From an uncultured bacterium (GTDB lineage Bacteria > Desulfobacterota > Desulfobulbia > Desulfobulbales > Desulfobulbaceae), in the NCBI GenBank assembly GCA_903896915.1, contig CAITZN010000734.1:1-6538 (forward strand): a stretch of DNA of 6,538 nt. Direction: 5' to 3'. This document shows positions 1-5,778 of the stretch, one piece after another. The notes below the pieces were generated by a model. The model was not told where the DNA came from and did no database searches. It worked only from the letters and a program-made list of their open reading frames with translations. The position numbers were made by a program, and so were the translations under genes. The first letter of the stretch is position 1. Each line of letters starts with the position of its first letter.

Positions 1-39
1 ACTGAGCAATTGCTCAGTATTACCGAGTAGTTGCTCGGT
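1..39. promoter_or_regulatory. Tandem palindromes, probable TetR-type operator
   Basis: Bases 1-18, ACTGAGCAATTGCTCAGT, are a perfect 18-bp palindrome. Bases 22-39, ACCGAGTAGTTGCTCGGT, are a related palindrome with 7 of 9 base pairs intact. They start 21 bp apart, two helical turns, so two dimers could bind the same face. Palindromes of this size with TGAGCA-like arms are typical operators of TetR-family repressors; that assignment is inference. On the minus strand a TTGACA box lies just to the right (70-65), so the controlled gene may be transcribed leftwards off the window. I could not place a matching -10 box. No regulator gene is visible here. Confidence 0.5.
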
Positions 40-209
40 CTGAATGGTCAATTTATTTCCCAACTGTCAATAAAAAGTTTGGATTGAGCGAGAATAAAAA
101 AAGTGAGGATGTTTTTAAAAAAAAATTACAGCAAAGATATGCACGGAAAAACAACGGAATAGAATCTATTGAGCAATCACTAAAAGAGGTCGTCGCTGAC
201 GAGATGTAA
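6..209 (+). other. Open frame without a normal start, possible gene remnant
   Basis: A frame stays open from just after a TGA at 3-5 to a TAA at 207-209, about 67 codons, inside very AT-rich DNA. It contains no in-frame ATG except the last sense codon; the only candidate internal start is a TTG at 84. The translation is lysine- and glutamate-rich and ends in a helix-like tail (SIEQSLKEVVADEM), which looks more protein-like than random. It runs through an A9 tract (117-125), where slippage could occur. It also overlaps the operator-like palindromes, which argues against translation from its left end. I recognise no family. It may be a decayed 3' gene end or chance. Confidence 0.15.
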
Positions 210-212
210 AAT

Positions 213-290
213 ATTGCAACCCGCTATTTATAATTAATATTGATCAATCTATTTATAATAGACATTACAACTCACTATTTATAATTAATA
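213..290. repeat. AT-rich direct repeats with a three-copy core
   Basis: A 27-nt sequence at 213-239 recurs at 264-290 with 24 of 27 positions identical, offset by 51 bp. Its core, CTATTTATAAT, also occurs between them, giving three copies at 224-234, 249-259 and 275-285 spaced 25 and 26 bp apart. The middle copy sits in a small inverted repeat, TCTATTTATAATAGA (248-262), and the third has arms CTATT/AATAG (275-291). Between the first and middle copies lies the palindrome ATTGATCAAT (239-248). The regular spacing suggests an array of protein-binding sites; the function is unknown. Each core contains TATAAT, but none has a suitably spaced -35 box. Confidence 0.6.
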
Positions 291-519
291 GAAACTATCC
301 ACCATTTTTTGCAGCGATGAGTGCCCTTAGTCGTTCGTTCCAGTCCTTTGTTTAAGAAGCTATGGGTATTGTGGCGTGATTTATGCATAAACAGTTGCAT
401 CGAAATTAGATGTTTAGGAAACAGCAAGCATAATGCGGGGGAGTGCCGCGATAGTGGTTTACCTGAACACCTGATTGGCCTGAGTGTGGGTGTCGGGTGC
501 TCCTTTTTGCCTGCCCTAC
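291..519. other. Intergenic stretch, no gene recognised
   Basis: The base composition rises from AT-rich to the level of the neighbouring genes across this segment. It contains no tRNA, hairpin-plus-T terminator or credible coding frame that I can see. A plus-strand frame starts at 321, but it runs antisense into the end of the permease gene, has a low-complexity, family-less translation and lacks a ribosome binding site. I looked for a terminator for the leftward permease operon just below position 520 and found no convincing stem followed by T residues. Confidence 0.5.
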
Positions 520-1443
520 CTACCTCGCCAGCAGCAGGATCAGGGCCATGGAGGCAAAGGAGAGCAGGGTCGACATGACGATAACTGCCGAGGCGAGTTC
601 GGTGTCGGAATGGAGCTGCGAAGAGAGAATGTAGATGGCGGTTGAGGTGGGCAGGGTGAAAAAGAGCATGCTCACCTTCCAGGCGAGCCCAGTGACTCCG
701 AAGAGCCAGAGGAAAAAGAGGCCAAGGAGCGGCAGTGTCGCCAGCTTGAACACGGATGAGGCCAGGGCCAGCCCCATGTTGTCGCGGAGGTTGGTAAAAG
801 TGAGGCTGCCGCCGATGGAAAAGAGGGCGAGCGGCAGGGTTATCTGAGACATCAGTTTGAGAGTGTTGTCGAGATAAAGAGGAAAACTGCCGACAAAATG
901 GGAATAGAGCATGCCGCCGACACAGGCAATGATCAGCGGGTTGGCCAACAGGTGCTTTATTGTGGTGGCGAGGCGGCCACCATTTCGATTGTCATCGTTT
1001 TTCCCGTACCAGATGAGCACAGAAATGCAAAGGACATTGATCATCGGGATGATCAGACCGATGAGGATGCCGTACAGTTGTGCACCGGCTTCGCCAAAGG
1101 CGTTGATGACTACCGCCATGCCGATATAAGTGTTGAAACGGTAGCACCCCTGGTTGAAGGAGCCAGCTTTGAAGGCACTGACAGGCCACAGGCGGATGAA
1201 CACCAGGCTAAGCCCGCAGACGGCCACAACCGCCAGGGCTGAGGCCAGGAGGTAGTGCCAGCCGTTATCGAATTGGAGGGGGGCCGCGCCGATTTTCCAG
1301 AAGAGCATTAACGGGAAAAAAACAAAATAGACCAGCCTGTCCGAAGTGCGGAGAAAGGTGGCGTCTGTGACCTGCCAGCGTTTGAAAGCGGTCCCGACCA
1401 GGATCAGAGCCAGTACCGGGAAAAGGGCGTTGAGGAGTATCAT
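520..1443 (-). CDS. AEC-family (auxin efflux carrier type) permease
   Basis: This is a predicted inner-membrane secondary transporter of the AEC (auxin efflux carrier / malate permease) family, whose bacterial members move organic anions or other small metabolites. The substrate cannot be read from the sequence. The 307-residue product has the usual family length and about ten hydrophobic segments in two halves separated by a hydrophilic loop (KNDDNRNGG, about 148-156). Family-like motifs are QGCYRFNTYIG (98-108), NPLIIACVGG (168-177), LPLALFSIGGSL (203-214) and LPTSTAIYILSSQL (264-277). I start it at the ATG at 1443 (MILLNALFPV), which matches family N-termini. The frame stays open to an ATG at 1539, but that adds a proline-rich stretch overlapping the preceding gene. 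No clear Shine-Dalgarno sequence precedes 1443. It starts 41 bp after the upstream stop and is probably the last gene of a leftward operon. Confidence 0.85.
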   Translation of the reverse strand: MILLNALFPVLALILVGTAFKRWQVTDATFLRTSDRLVYFVFFPLMLFWKIGAAPLQFDNGWHYLLASALAVVAVCGLSLVFIRLWPVSAFKAGSFNQGCYRFNTYIGMAVVINAFGEAGAQLYGILIGLIIPMINVLCISVLIWYGKNDDNRNGGRLATTIKHLLANPLIIACVGGMLYSHFVGSFPLYLDNTLKLMSQITLPLALFSIGGSLTFTNLRDNMGLALASSVFKLATLPLLGLFFLWLFGVTGLAWKVSMLFFTLPTSTAIYILSSQLHSDTELASAVIVMSTLLSFASMALILLLAR

Positions 1444-1484
1444 GGTTTGATCACGGGAAGCAGAAAGAATTTGATGCAGCCACT

Positions 1485-1790
1485 TTAGCGGATAGCGTAG
1501 CGGGGGCGGCGGATATGGCTCTTCTTGCACTGCGGGCAACGGCCTGGCGGTTGCGGCCGATTGCGTTCTGCAAAGACAAAGCCACAGGCCTGGCAGACTG
1601 ATGGCTCAATCACCAATTGTTTACCGCCGGGTTTAAGCGAGCGCTCGATATGGACGAGGTGATCGTAGATTTCTTTCTCGCTCTGGTGCAGTTCCTGGGA
1701 AAGTTCACGCACGCCGCAGGTGCCGGCGTTGAGTAGTTCGATCAGTTGTTGGCGGATGGTAGCGGACGTCACTTCCATTATAGGTTCCAT
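1485..1790 (-). CDS. Small winged-helix / zinc-ribbon transcriptional regulator
   Basis: This 101-residue protein resembles the family annotated as predicted transcriptional regulators with an HTH domain fused to a Zn-ribbon (COG3357). Residues about 9-55 form a predicted winged helix (IRQQLIELLNAG, then GVRELSQELHQSEKEIYDHLVHIERSL). A compact zinc ribbon follows, with C66-x2-C69 and C85-x2-C88 as the likely four ligands, then a basic tail (RRPRYAIR). Its target is unknown; metal- or redox-responsive control is only a possibility. I place the start at 1790 because a GGAGG sequence lies seven bases upstream; a second in-frame ATG at 1778 is less well supported. The first 13 bp overlap the end of the exonuclease gene, so the two are probably translationally coupled, and the permease follows after 41 bp. 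Confidence 0.8.
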   Translation of the reverse strand: MEPIMEVTSATIRQQLIELLNAGTCGVRELSQELHQSEKEIYDHLVHIERSLKPGGKQLVIEPSVCQACGFVFAERNRPQPPGRCPQCKKSHIRRPRYAIR

Positions 1791-2440
1791 GCGACATCCT
1801 CCAATTTGGTTTGGCCCGCCTGCTGATGTTTGGCAAAGGTTCTGAGATAACGGTCCGCCTTGCGCCTGGAAATCCGGGTTAACTCCTGCATTAAACTAAA
1901 AGGAATCTCAAAGATGCCGTAGCGGTCCCGTAGCAGATCAATCATGGCGATCCAGAGGTATCCGGTCATCTCGGCATCGGCAAGGGCGCGGTGAAAGGTG
2001 CCGTTAGTGGCAATGGAGCAGTGACGAACCAGGGTGGCGAGTTTGTGATTAATAGCTTCGGGAAAGAGGCGACGCGAGGCCAGCATCGTGCAGGTCATGG
2101 CATTCTCCCTGTTTCTGCCGATAAGGGTTAGTTCGGCATCCAGGAATTTGCGATCAAAGCCGACATTATGGGCCACCAGCGGCACAACACCGATCCAGTC
2201 GGCAAATTGGGCCATAACTTCCTCGCAAGGTGGAGCCGTAGCCACCAACTCGTTGCTGATCCCGGTCAGAGACTCAATGAACCAGCTGATCGTGAATCCC
2301 GGATTCATCAGGCTCTGGAAGCGATCGACAATCTGGCCGTTTTCAATACGGACTGCCCCCACCTCGATCGGCCGGTCGCCGTAATCCGGTGACATGCCGG
2401 TTGTTTCAAAATCAAGGACAATGACAGGAGAGTTGAGCAT
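1778..2440 (-). CDS. DEDDh-family 3'-5' exonuclease (DnaQ-like)
   Basis: This 220-residue protein is a 3'-5' exonuclease of the DnaQ/epsilon superfamily, which uses two metal ions to remove nucleotides from DNA or RNA ends. All three Exo motifs are intact: ExoI VLDFETTG with D10 and E12; ExoII AHNVGFDRKFL with D96; and ExoIII HRALADAEMTG with H150 and D155 in the H-x4-D arrangement that defines DEDDh enzymes. The catalytic domain spans about residues 5-170. A basic C-terminal extension (about 185-210, RISRRKADRYLRTFAKHQ) could bind nucleic acid. It has no polymerase, UvrC-like or helicase partner domain, so it is a stand-alone exonuclease rather than a clear polymerase III epsilon subunit. 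The substrate is unknown. The start at 2440 fits the usual distance to ExoI, though the Shine-Dalgarno is weak. It is the first gene of the leftward group. Confidence 0.9.
   Translation of the reverse strand: MLNSPVIVLDFETTGMSPDYGDRPIEVGAVRIENGQIVDRFQSLMNPGFTISWFIESLTGISNELVATAPPCEEVMAQFADWIGVVPLVAHNVGFDRKFLDAELTLIGRNRENAMTCTMLASRRLFPEAINHKLATLVRHCSIATNGTFHRALADAEMTGYLWIAMIDLLRDRYGIFEIPFSLMQELTRISRRKADRYLRTFAKHQQAGQTKLEDVAWNL
1798..1802 (-). promoter_or_regulatory. Shine-Dalgarno GGAGG deciding the regulator start
   Basis: GGAGG on the minus strand lies inside the exonuclease gene, seven bases ahead of the ATG at 1790. It supports that start over the internal ATG at 1778. Ribosomes finishing the exonuclease pass over this site, which fits coupled translation. 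Confidence 0.7.
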
Positions 2441-2494
2441 CTAAGGTCCGGTAATGAATTCGGTGAAAAGGGAAAGTTTGTCGTTAGTGCATAT

Positions 2495-2587
2495 GGTATG
2501 CGGTCAAAAATGGTACTGCTCACTTTTTGGAGCTAAAATCGCGATGCAGTTCCATAGTGAATAGGGTACAGTCAGAAAATTGTTACT
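2495..2587. repeat. Weak imperfect direct repeat in divergent intergenic region
   Basis: Two similar stretches, GTCAAAAATGGTACT (2503-2517) and GTCAGAAAATTGTTACT (2571-2587), lie about 68 bp apart in the 183-bp region between the exonuclease and the redox gene. Each is preceded by GGTA (2495 and 2565). The second resembles GGGTACxGTCxxxxAATT-like dispersed motifs often seen around REP-associated elements, a comparison made from memory. They could be a mobile-element scar, operator sites or chance. I could not place a confident promoter for either flanking gene. Confidence 0.25.
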
Positions 2588-2613
2588 ATATTCCACCTTC
2601 AATCTCAATGCAT

Positions 2614-2618
2614 GGAGG
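2614..2618 (+). promoter_or_regulatory. Shine-Dalgarno GGAGG deciding the redox gene start
   Basis: GGAGG overlaps the first possible ATG (2612), so that codon cannot be served by it. The spacing is only two bases to the ATG at 2621 and five bases to the ATG at 2624. The last is the most workable start. Confidence 0.65.
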
Positions 2619-2623
2619 AAATG

Positions 2624-3106
2624 ATGAAGCCAGAGGAAATGCGGGAAAAAGCGATTGACCTGTTTCAACAGCGGCTGCACTGCAGTCAGGTATTGGCCAT
2701 GGTTGGGTTGGAGAAACTTGGTATTGAAGATCCATCTGTGATCAAGGCTTTAGGTGCCTTTGGCGGCGGCATTGGCGGGACCGGCAACATCTGCGGTGCC
2801 TTGGTAGGCGCGGCTAGTGTGATTGGTACCCTGTACAGTCGGAGCAGCCTTGAAGAAAAAGAAAATCCTCGGATGTGGGCTGCCACCAAGGCGGTTATGA
2901 AGAATTTCGAGGAGCTGGCTGCACCGCACGGTGGCATCAACTGCGCGCAGATTGCCCGGGTCAACTGGATGGACCGGGATCAGGTCAAAGATTTTTACGG
3001 CAATCCCGACAGCCGTCGGCAACATTGCATCAATGTCGTCGGTGAAACCGCTTTGGCCCTGGGTCAACTGCTGGAGCAGGAAGCGGAACGAAACGCCGCT
3101 AAATAA
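2624..3106 (+). CDS. C_GCAxxG_C_C family putative redox protein
   Basis: The 160-residue product belongs to a family of putative redox-active proteins of about 140 residues (TIGR01909/PF09719 type) defined by four conserved cysteines and a CGAxxG motif. Counting from the ATG at 2624, the four cysteines are C20 (HCSQ), C57 in the glycine-rich FGGGIGGTGNICGALVGA, C107 (NCAQI) and C135 (HCI), and CGALVG fits the motif exactly. There is no signal peptide or membrane segment, so it is cytoplasmic. No biochemical role is established; thiol/disulfide chemistry or metal binding is inferred from the cysteines. Two earlier in-frame ATGs (2612, 2621) sit on or too near the Shine-Dalgarno sequence. The family has been noted near transporter genes, and transporters occur on both sides here. 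It is a single-gene unit ending in a strong terminator. Confidence 0.85.
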   Translation: MKPEEMREKAIDLFQQRLHCSQVLAMVGLEKLGIEDPSVIKALGAFGGGIGGTGNICGALVGAASVIGTLYSRSSLEEKENPRMWAATKAVMKNFEELAAPHGGINCAQIARVNWMDRDQVKDFYGNPDSRRQHCINVVGETALALGQLLEQEAERNAAK

Positions 3107-3140
3107 ATTGTTGTGGCGTTCAACGCCATGCAGGAATCCA

Positions 3141-3167
3141 AAGGCAGTCTGATAAGACTGCCTTTTT
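3141..3167 (+). terminator. Intrinsic terminator after the redox gene
   Basis: AAGGCAGTCT (3141-3150), a GATA loop (3151-3154) and AGACTGCCTT (3155-3164) form a perfect 10-bp hairpin whose 3' arm runs into T residues up to 3167. It lies 34 bp after the redox gene stop and only 25 bp before the next start at 3193, so the downstream gene needs readthrough or a promoter overlapping this region. A smaller inverted repeat (TGGCGTT/AACGCCA, 3114-3128) precedes it. Confidence 0.88.
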
Positions 3168-3192
3168 GCATGAGAGGATAACGGAGAGAACC

Positions 3193-4044
3193 ATGGAGAT
3201 GTTTAATTTTTCCACTGCGGAAACAAAGTTGTTTGAGAAGGCGCTGACGTTCGTCAACACGAAAGAAGCGGATTTTAACGCATTCTTAGCCAATACTTTG
3301 ATCGTCAAGACTGAGAATTTTTTTGATGAATGCGACCAGTTGGCGCCGTATTACGGCTGCCTCGGCCTGGAAGATACCAATGCCCGTTTAGTATTCAACC
3401 CTGCCAGGGGTGGAAATCACAAAATTCTCATCAATAAGACGACCATCATCGGTCTTTCCTACATTCATACCCTGGTGGCTGAGTTGGTGCATCTCGCAAA
3501 TTTTGTCTCATACAACGCCGAATTCGGCAATGTATATCGTTTTACCCAGGATCAGGGTATCGCGAATCACTATTACGAATTCCTGCTATGGACTAAATTT
3601 CAGGCCATGAAAATTGGCATTCGCGCTCATGCCCTGGTTTCCTGGCATGAGGTGAATGGTGATAATCCACCGAAGAATGGCTGTTATCAGTTTGCAGAGG
3701 TCAAATTCCACAGCGATCGGGTGTCAGCCGTCTTGAGGCAGTTGCAGGAGACAGATGGTATAGTTGCATGGCGGGAAGGCTTTTGGAATTTGCTTGAGGA
3801 ACTTGTTTTTTATTTTGGCAGGTTAGCCTTTTATCAAGTGGCACCGTGGCCAAGGGAGTTGGATGAGAGTTTTCCGGCAGAGGACATCGAACAGATGATC
3901 GGTCTTGAGAACTGCTTGACCTTTTACGCAGTTCTGCAGCAGACTACGGATTACAGCCAGTGGCAGGAACAGAAGAAAAATATCCGCAGGGCTATAGTGG
4001 CCATGCAGGAGCACGGCAAGGGGCTGTTTGCACCCGGCGCCTGA
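3193..4044 (+). CDS. Protein of unknown function, possible degenerate zincin
   Basis: I do not recognise this 283-residue cytoplasmic protein with certainty. It has no signal peptide or clear membrane segment. The centre (about 78-145) looks like a small metallopeptidase core: a strand (KILINKTTIIG), a helix IHTLVAELVHLANF with E97-x2-H100, then a second helix ANHYYEFLLWTKFQA where E129 could be a third ligand, an arrangement like ImmA/IrrE-type zincins. The position of the first histidine in HExxH is A96, with H92 one turn earlier, so the site may be inactive or use other ligands. The C-terminal half is aromatic-rich and probably helical (WREGFWNLLEELVFYFGRLAFYQ). The start at 3193 is chosen because GGAGAG (3183-3188) precedes it at good spacing; the frame could open at a TTG at 3166, but that lies in the terminator T-run. 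The gene ends 31 bp from the convergent thiY stop. Confidence 0.75.
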   Translation: MEMFNFSTAETKLFEKALTFVNTKEADFNAFLANTLIVKTENFFDECDQLAPYYGCLGLEDTNARLVFNPARGGNHKILINKTTIIGLSYIHTLVAELVHLANFVSYNAEFGNVYRFTQDQGIANHYYEFLLWTKFQAMKIGIRAHALVSWHEVNGDNPPKNGCYQFAEVKFHSDRVSAVLRQLQETDGIVAWREGFWNLLEELVFYFGRLAFYQVAPWPRELDESFPAEDIEQMIGLENCLTFYAVLQQTTDYSQWQEQKKNIRRAIVAMQEHGKGLFAPGA

Positions 4045-4053
4045 GCACCGGGT
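4032..4053 (+). terminator. Weak hairpin at convergent gene ends
   Basis: ACCCGG (4032-4037) and CCGGGT (4048-4053) can pair around a 10-nt loop that contains the TGA stop of the unknown gene. There is no T-run on either strand, so this is at best a weak or factor-dependent terminator. Only 31 bp separate the two converging stop codons (4045-4075). Confidence 0.25.
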
Positions 4054-4075
4054 ACGCAGATCGCCGCCTGCTGAT

Positions 4076-5029
4076 TTACGGCAATTCTACCGCCCAAGTG
4101 TCGAGCGGCGGTACCTTGGTAACAATTTTCTCCTGCTGGAGGAAACGGGCAAAACGGTTATACCGGTTTTTGTCCAGAGCACCGGGCCGCAGGGCGAAGC
4201 GAGGCAGGGTGTCTTTCCAGGCCCGCCGATTCAGTTCATCGTCGAGATTCTCCCGGCCATGGCTGACGAACAACTTCCAGCTCTCGTCAGGATGGTTGAT
4301 CAGATACTGTACCCCTTCCTCAATGGCATCGACGAATTTTCGCAGTTTCGGATCCGCCACCGCCTTGCTGCCTGCCACCAGGATCAGTTCATCGTAAGAC
4401 GGCACCCCGTATTCTTCGACAAAAAAGGCTCGGCCAGGTCGTTTTTCGATCGCCATCTGATTGAGTTCGAAATTGCGGAAGGCACCAATCACCGCGTCGG
4501 TCTGCCCTGTGAATAAGGATGGTGACAGGGAAAAGTTGACATTCACCAGTTTGACATCATCAAGTTTGAGCCCTTCTTTTTCCAGCATCACTTTCAACAA
4601 TGCTGTTTCAAATCCTCCTACCGAGTAGCCGATGGTCTTGCCCTTGAGATCGGCGATAGTCTTGATCTTGGAATCATCCATCACCACCAGCGAGTTGAGC
4701 GGCGTTGCAATCAGGGTGGCAATGCGGACTAGCGGCAGCCCTTGATCGATCTGCATCTGGTGCTGATGCTGATACGAAACCGCGACATCTGCCTTGCCGG
4801 CAGCCACCAGTTTAGGAGGGTCGTTGGGGTTCGAGGGGGCAATCAGTTCGACTTCAAGCCCTCGGGCCGCGAAAAAACCTTTTTCCAGTGCCACATAAAG
4901 GGGCGCATGGTCGGGGTTGACGAACCAGTCGAGCAGTACGGTCAGTTTTTCGGCTGCCCTGGCTGTCGAAATCGGGGCAAGCAGGGCTGCTAACAGCAAG
5001 GGGAGAAAGAGAACTTTAAAAAATTTCAT
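4076..5029 (-). CDS. thiY: ThiY-like periplasmic pyrimidine-binding protein
   Basis: This is the substrate-binding protein of an ABC importer, NMT1/THI5-like family, 317 residues. It has a Sec signal peptide (K2/K5, hydrophobic 6-18, STARA|AE, likely cut after A25) without a lipobox cysteine, so it is a soluble periplasmic protein. Diagnostic blocks are LLDWFVNPDHAPLYVALEKG (32-51), AAGKADVAVSYQHQHQ (76-91), GLPLVRIATLIATPLNSLVV (97-116) and GKTIGYSVGG (130-139). ThiY relatives bind thiamin pyrimidine precursors such as N-formyl-4-amino-5-aminomethyl-2-methylpyrimidine; the exact ligand here is inferred. It lacks the cysteine cluster of the self-consuming Thi5 enzymes, as expected for a transporter component. 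The ATG overlaps the permease stop (ATGA, 5029-5026), with AAGGA eight bases upstream. It is the last gene of the thiZXY operon. No salvage enzyme (TenA, deformylase) lies in the window. Confidence 0.85.
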   Translation of the reverse strand: MKFFKVLFLPLLLAALLAPISTARAAEKLTVLLDWFVNPDHAPLYVALEKGFFAARGLEVELIAPSNPNDPPKLVAAGKADVAVSYQHQHQMQIDQGLPLVRIATLIATPLNSLVVMDDSKIKTIADLKGKTIGYSVGGFETALLKVMLEKEGLKLDDVKLVNVNFSLSPSLFTGQTDAVIGAFRNFELNQMAIEKRPGRAFFVEEYGVPSYDELILVAGSKAVADPKLRKFVDAIEEGVQYLINHPDESWKLFVSHGRENLDDELNRRAWKDTLPRFALRPGALDKNRYNRFARFLQQEKIVTKVPPLDTWAVELP

Positions 5030-5778
5030 AGCGTGGTTCCTTGTTTGGGTTGCCAGAATATGAGGCGATCGAGCAGGCGATCAACCAGAAAATAGAGGAG
5101 CAAAGAGACGCATGCCAGTAGGGTCAGGGCGGCAAACATCACATCGATCTGCATACGGGCGTTGGAGTGGAGCATGTAGAAGCCGAGTCCTGCACTAGAG
5201 CCGACCCATTCCCCAACTACGGCGCCTATCGGGGCCACGGCGGTGGCCACCCGCACCCCGGCGGCAAAGGCGGGCAGGGCCGAGGGGATGATAATGGTGC
5301 GAAGCACGGCCAGGGGTTTGGCACCCATGATCCGGGCCAGTTCCAGCAGGTCCGGGTTGGTGCGCTGCATACCGTAGTAAAAGGAGGAAGTGACAGGGAA
5401 GAAAATAATCAGCACGGCCATAGCGATTTTGGAGGCCATGCCGTAGCCAAACCAAAGGACCAGTACCGGAGCCAGGGCAAAAACCGGAATGGCCTGGCTG
5501 ATCACCAGTACCGGCAGCATCCACCGCTTCAGCAGGGGGGAAACGATCATGGCGAGCGCGCTGGAGGTTCCCAGCAGGGTGCCGAGCAGCAGGCCAAGGA
5601 GGATCTCGGTCAGGGTGGTGCCCAGATGTTTGATCAGGACTGGTAGATGGGTGATCAGGGCACGACCAACCGGCAGCGGCCCGGGGAGAATATAGGGTGG
5701 TGCCTCGGTAAGATAGACCAATAACTGCCACAGAGTCAGCAGGCCAGCGGTCAAAAGCAAAAGGCGTAGGGTTTTCAT
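5026..5778 (-). CDS. thiX: ThiX-like ABC transporter permease
   Basis: This 250-residue inner-membrane protein is the permease of the thiamin-precursor importer, in the binding-protein-dependent transport family (BPD_transp_1). About six membrane segments are visible (near 5-22, 56-80, 87-110, 118-135, 178-195 and 216-234). The cytoplasmic EAA loop that docks on the ATPase lies at 146-169 (ELARIMGAKPLAVLRTIIIP), with conserved G152 and P165. The first residues (MKTLRLLLLTAGLLTLWQLL) are a membrane anchor, not a cleaved signal. Its ATG overlaps the ATPase stop, and its stop overlaps the thiY start, each by 4 bp, so all three are coupled. It lacks a strong Shine-Dalgarno of its own, consistent with coupling. 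Two copies presumably form the channel. A related taurine/nitrate-type permease would look similar; the thiY neighbour decides the call. Confidence 0.85.
   Translation of the reverse strand: MKTLRLLLLTAGLLTLWQLLVYLTEAPPYILPGPLPVGRALITHLPVLIKHLGTTLTEILLGLLLGTLLGTSSALAMIVSPLLKRWMLPVLVISQAIPVFALAPVLVLWFGYGMASKIAMAVLIIFFPVTSSFYYGMQRTNPDLLELARIMGAKPLAVLRTIIIPSALPAFAAGVRVATAVAPIGAVVGEWVGSSAGLGFYMLHSNARMQIDVMFAALTLLACVSLLLYFLVDRLLDRLIFWQPKQGTTL

Noticed and set aside
224..285. Three tandem sigma-70 promoters from the TATAAT copies
   Set aside because: None has a TTGACA-like box at 16-18 bp, and no gene follows on the plus strand.
213..290. Short CRISPR array (27-nt repeat, 24-nt spacer)
   Set aside because: Only two full copies exist, the spacer contains a third copy of the repeat core, and there are no further units or cas genes.
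321..578. Plus-strand 85-codon frame
   Set aside because: It has no Shine-Dalgarno and no recognisable family, and its end is antisense to the permease gene.
898..1242. 114-codon plus-strand frame
   Set aside because: It is the antisense shadow of the permease, with a charged, family-less translation.
1444..1539. Longer N-terminus for the permease (start at 1539)
   Set aside because: The extra 32 residues are proline-rich, overlap the regulator gene and do not resemble AEC N-termini, whereas MILLNALFPV does.
3166..3192. TTG start for the unknown gene
   Set aside because: The codon lies within the T-run of the terminator and has no Shine-Dalgarno; the ATG at 3193 has a good one.
5167..5646. 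159-codon plus-strand frame
   Set aside because: It is antisense to thiX and has the glycine/histidine/glutamine-rich composition expected from the reverse of a membrane protein gene.
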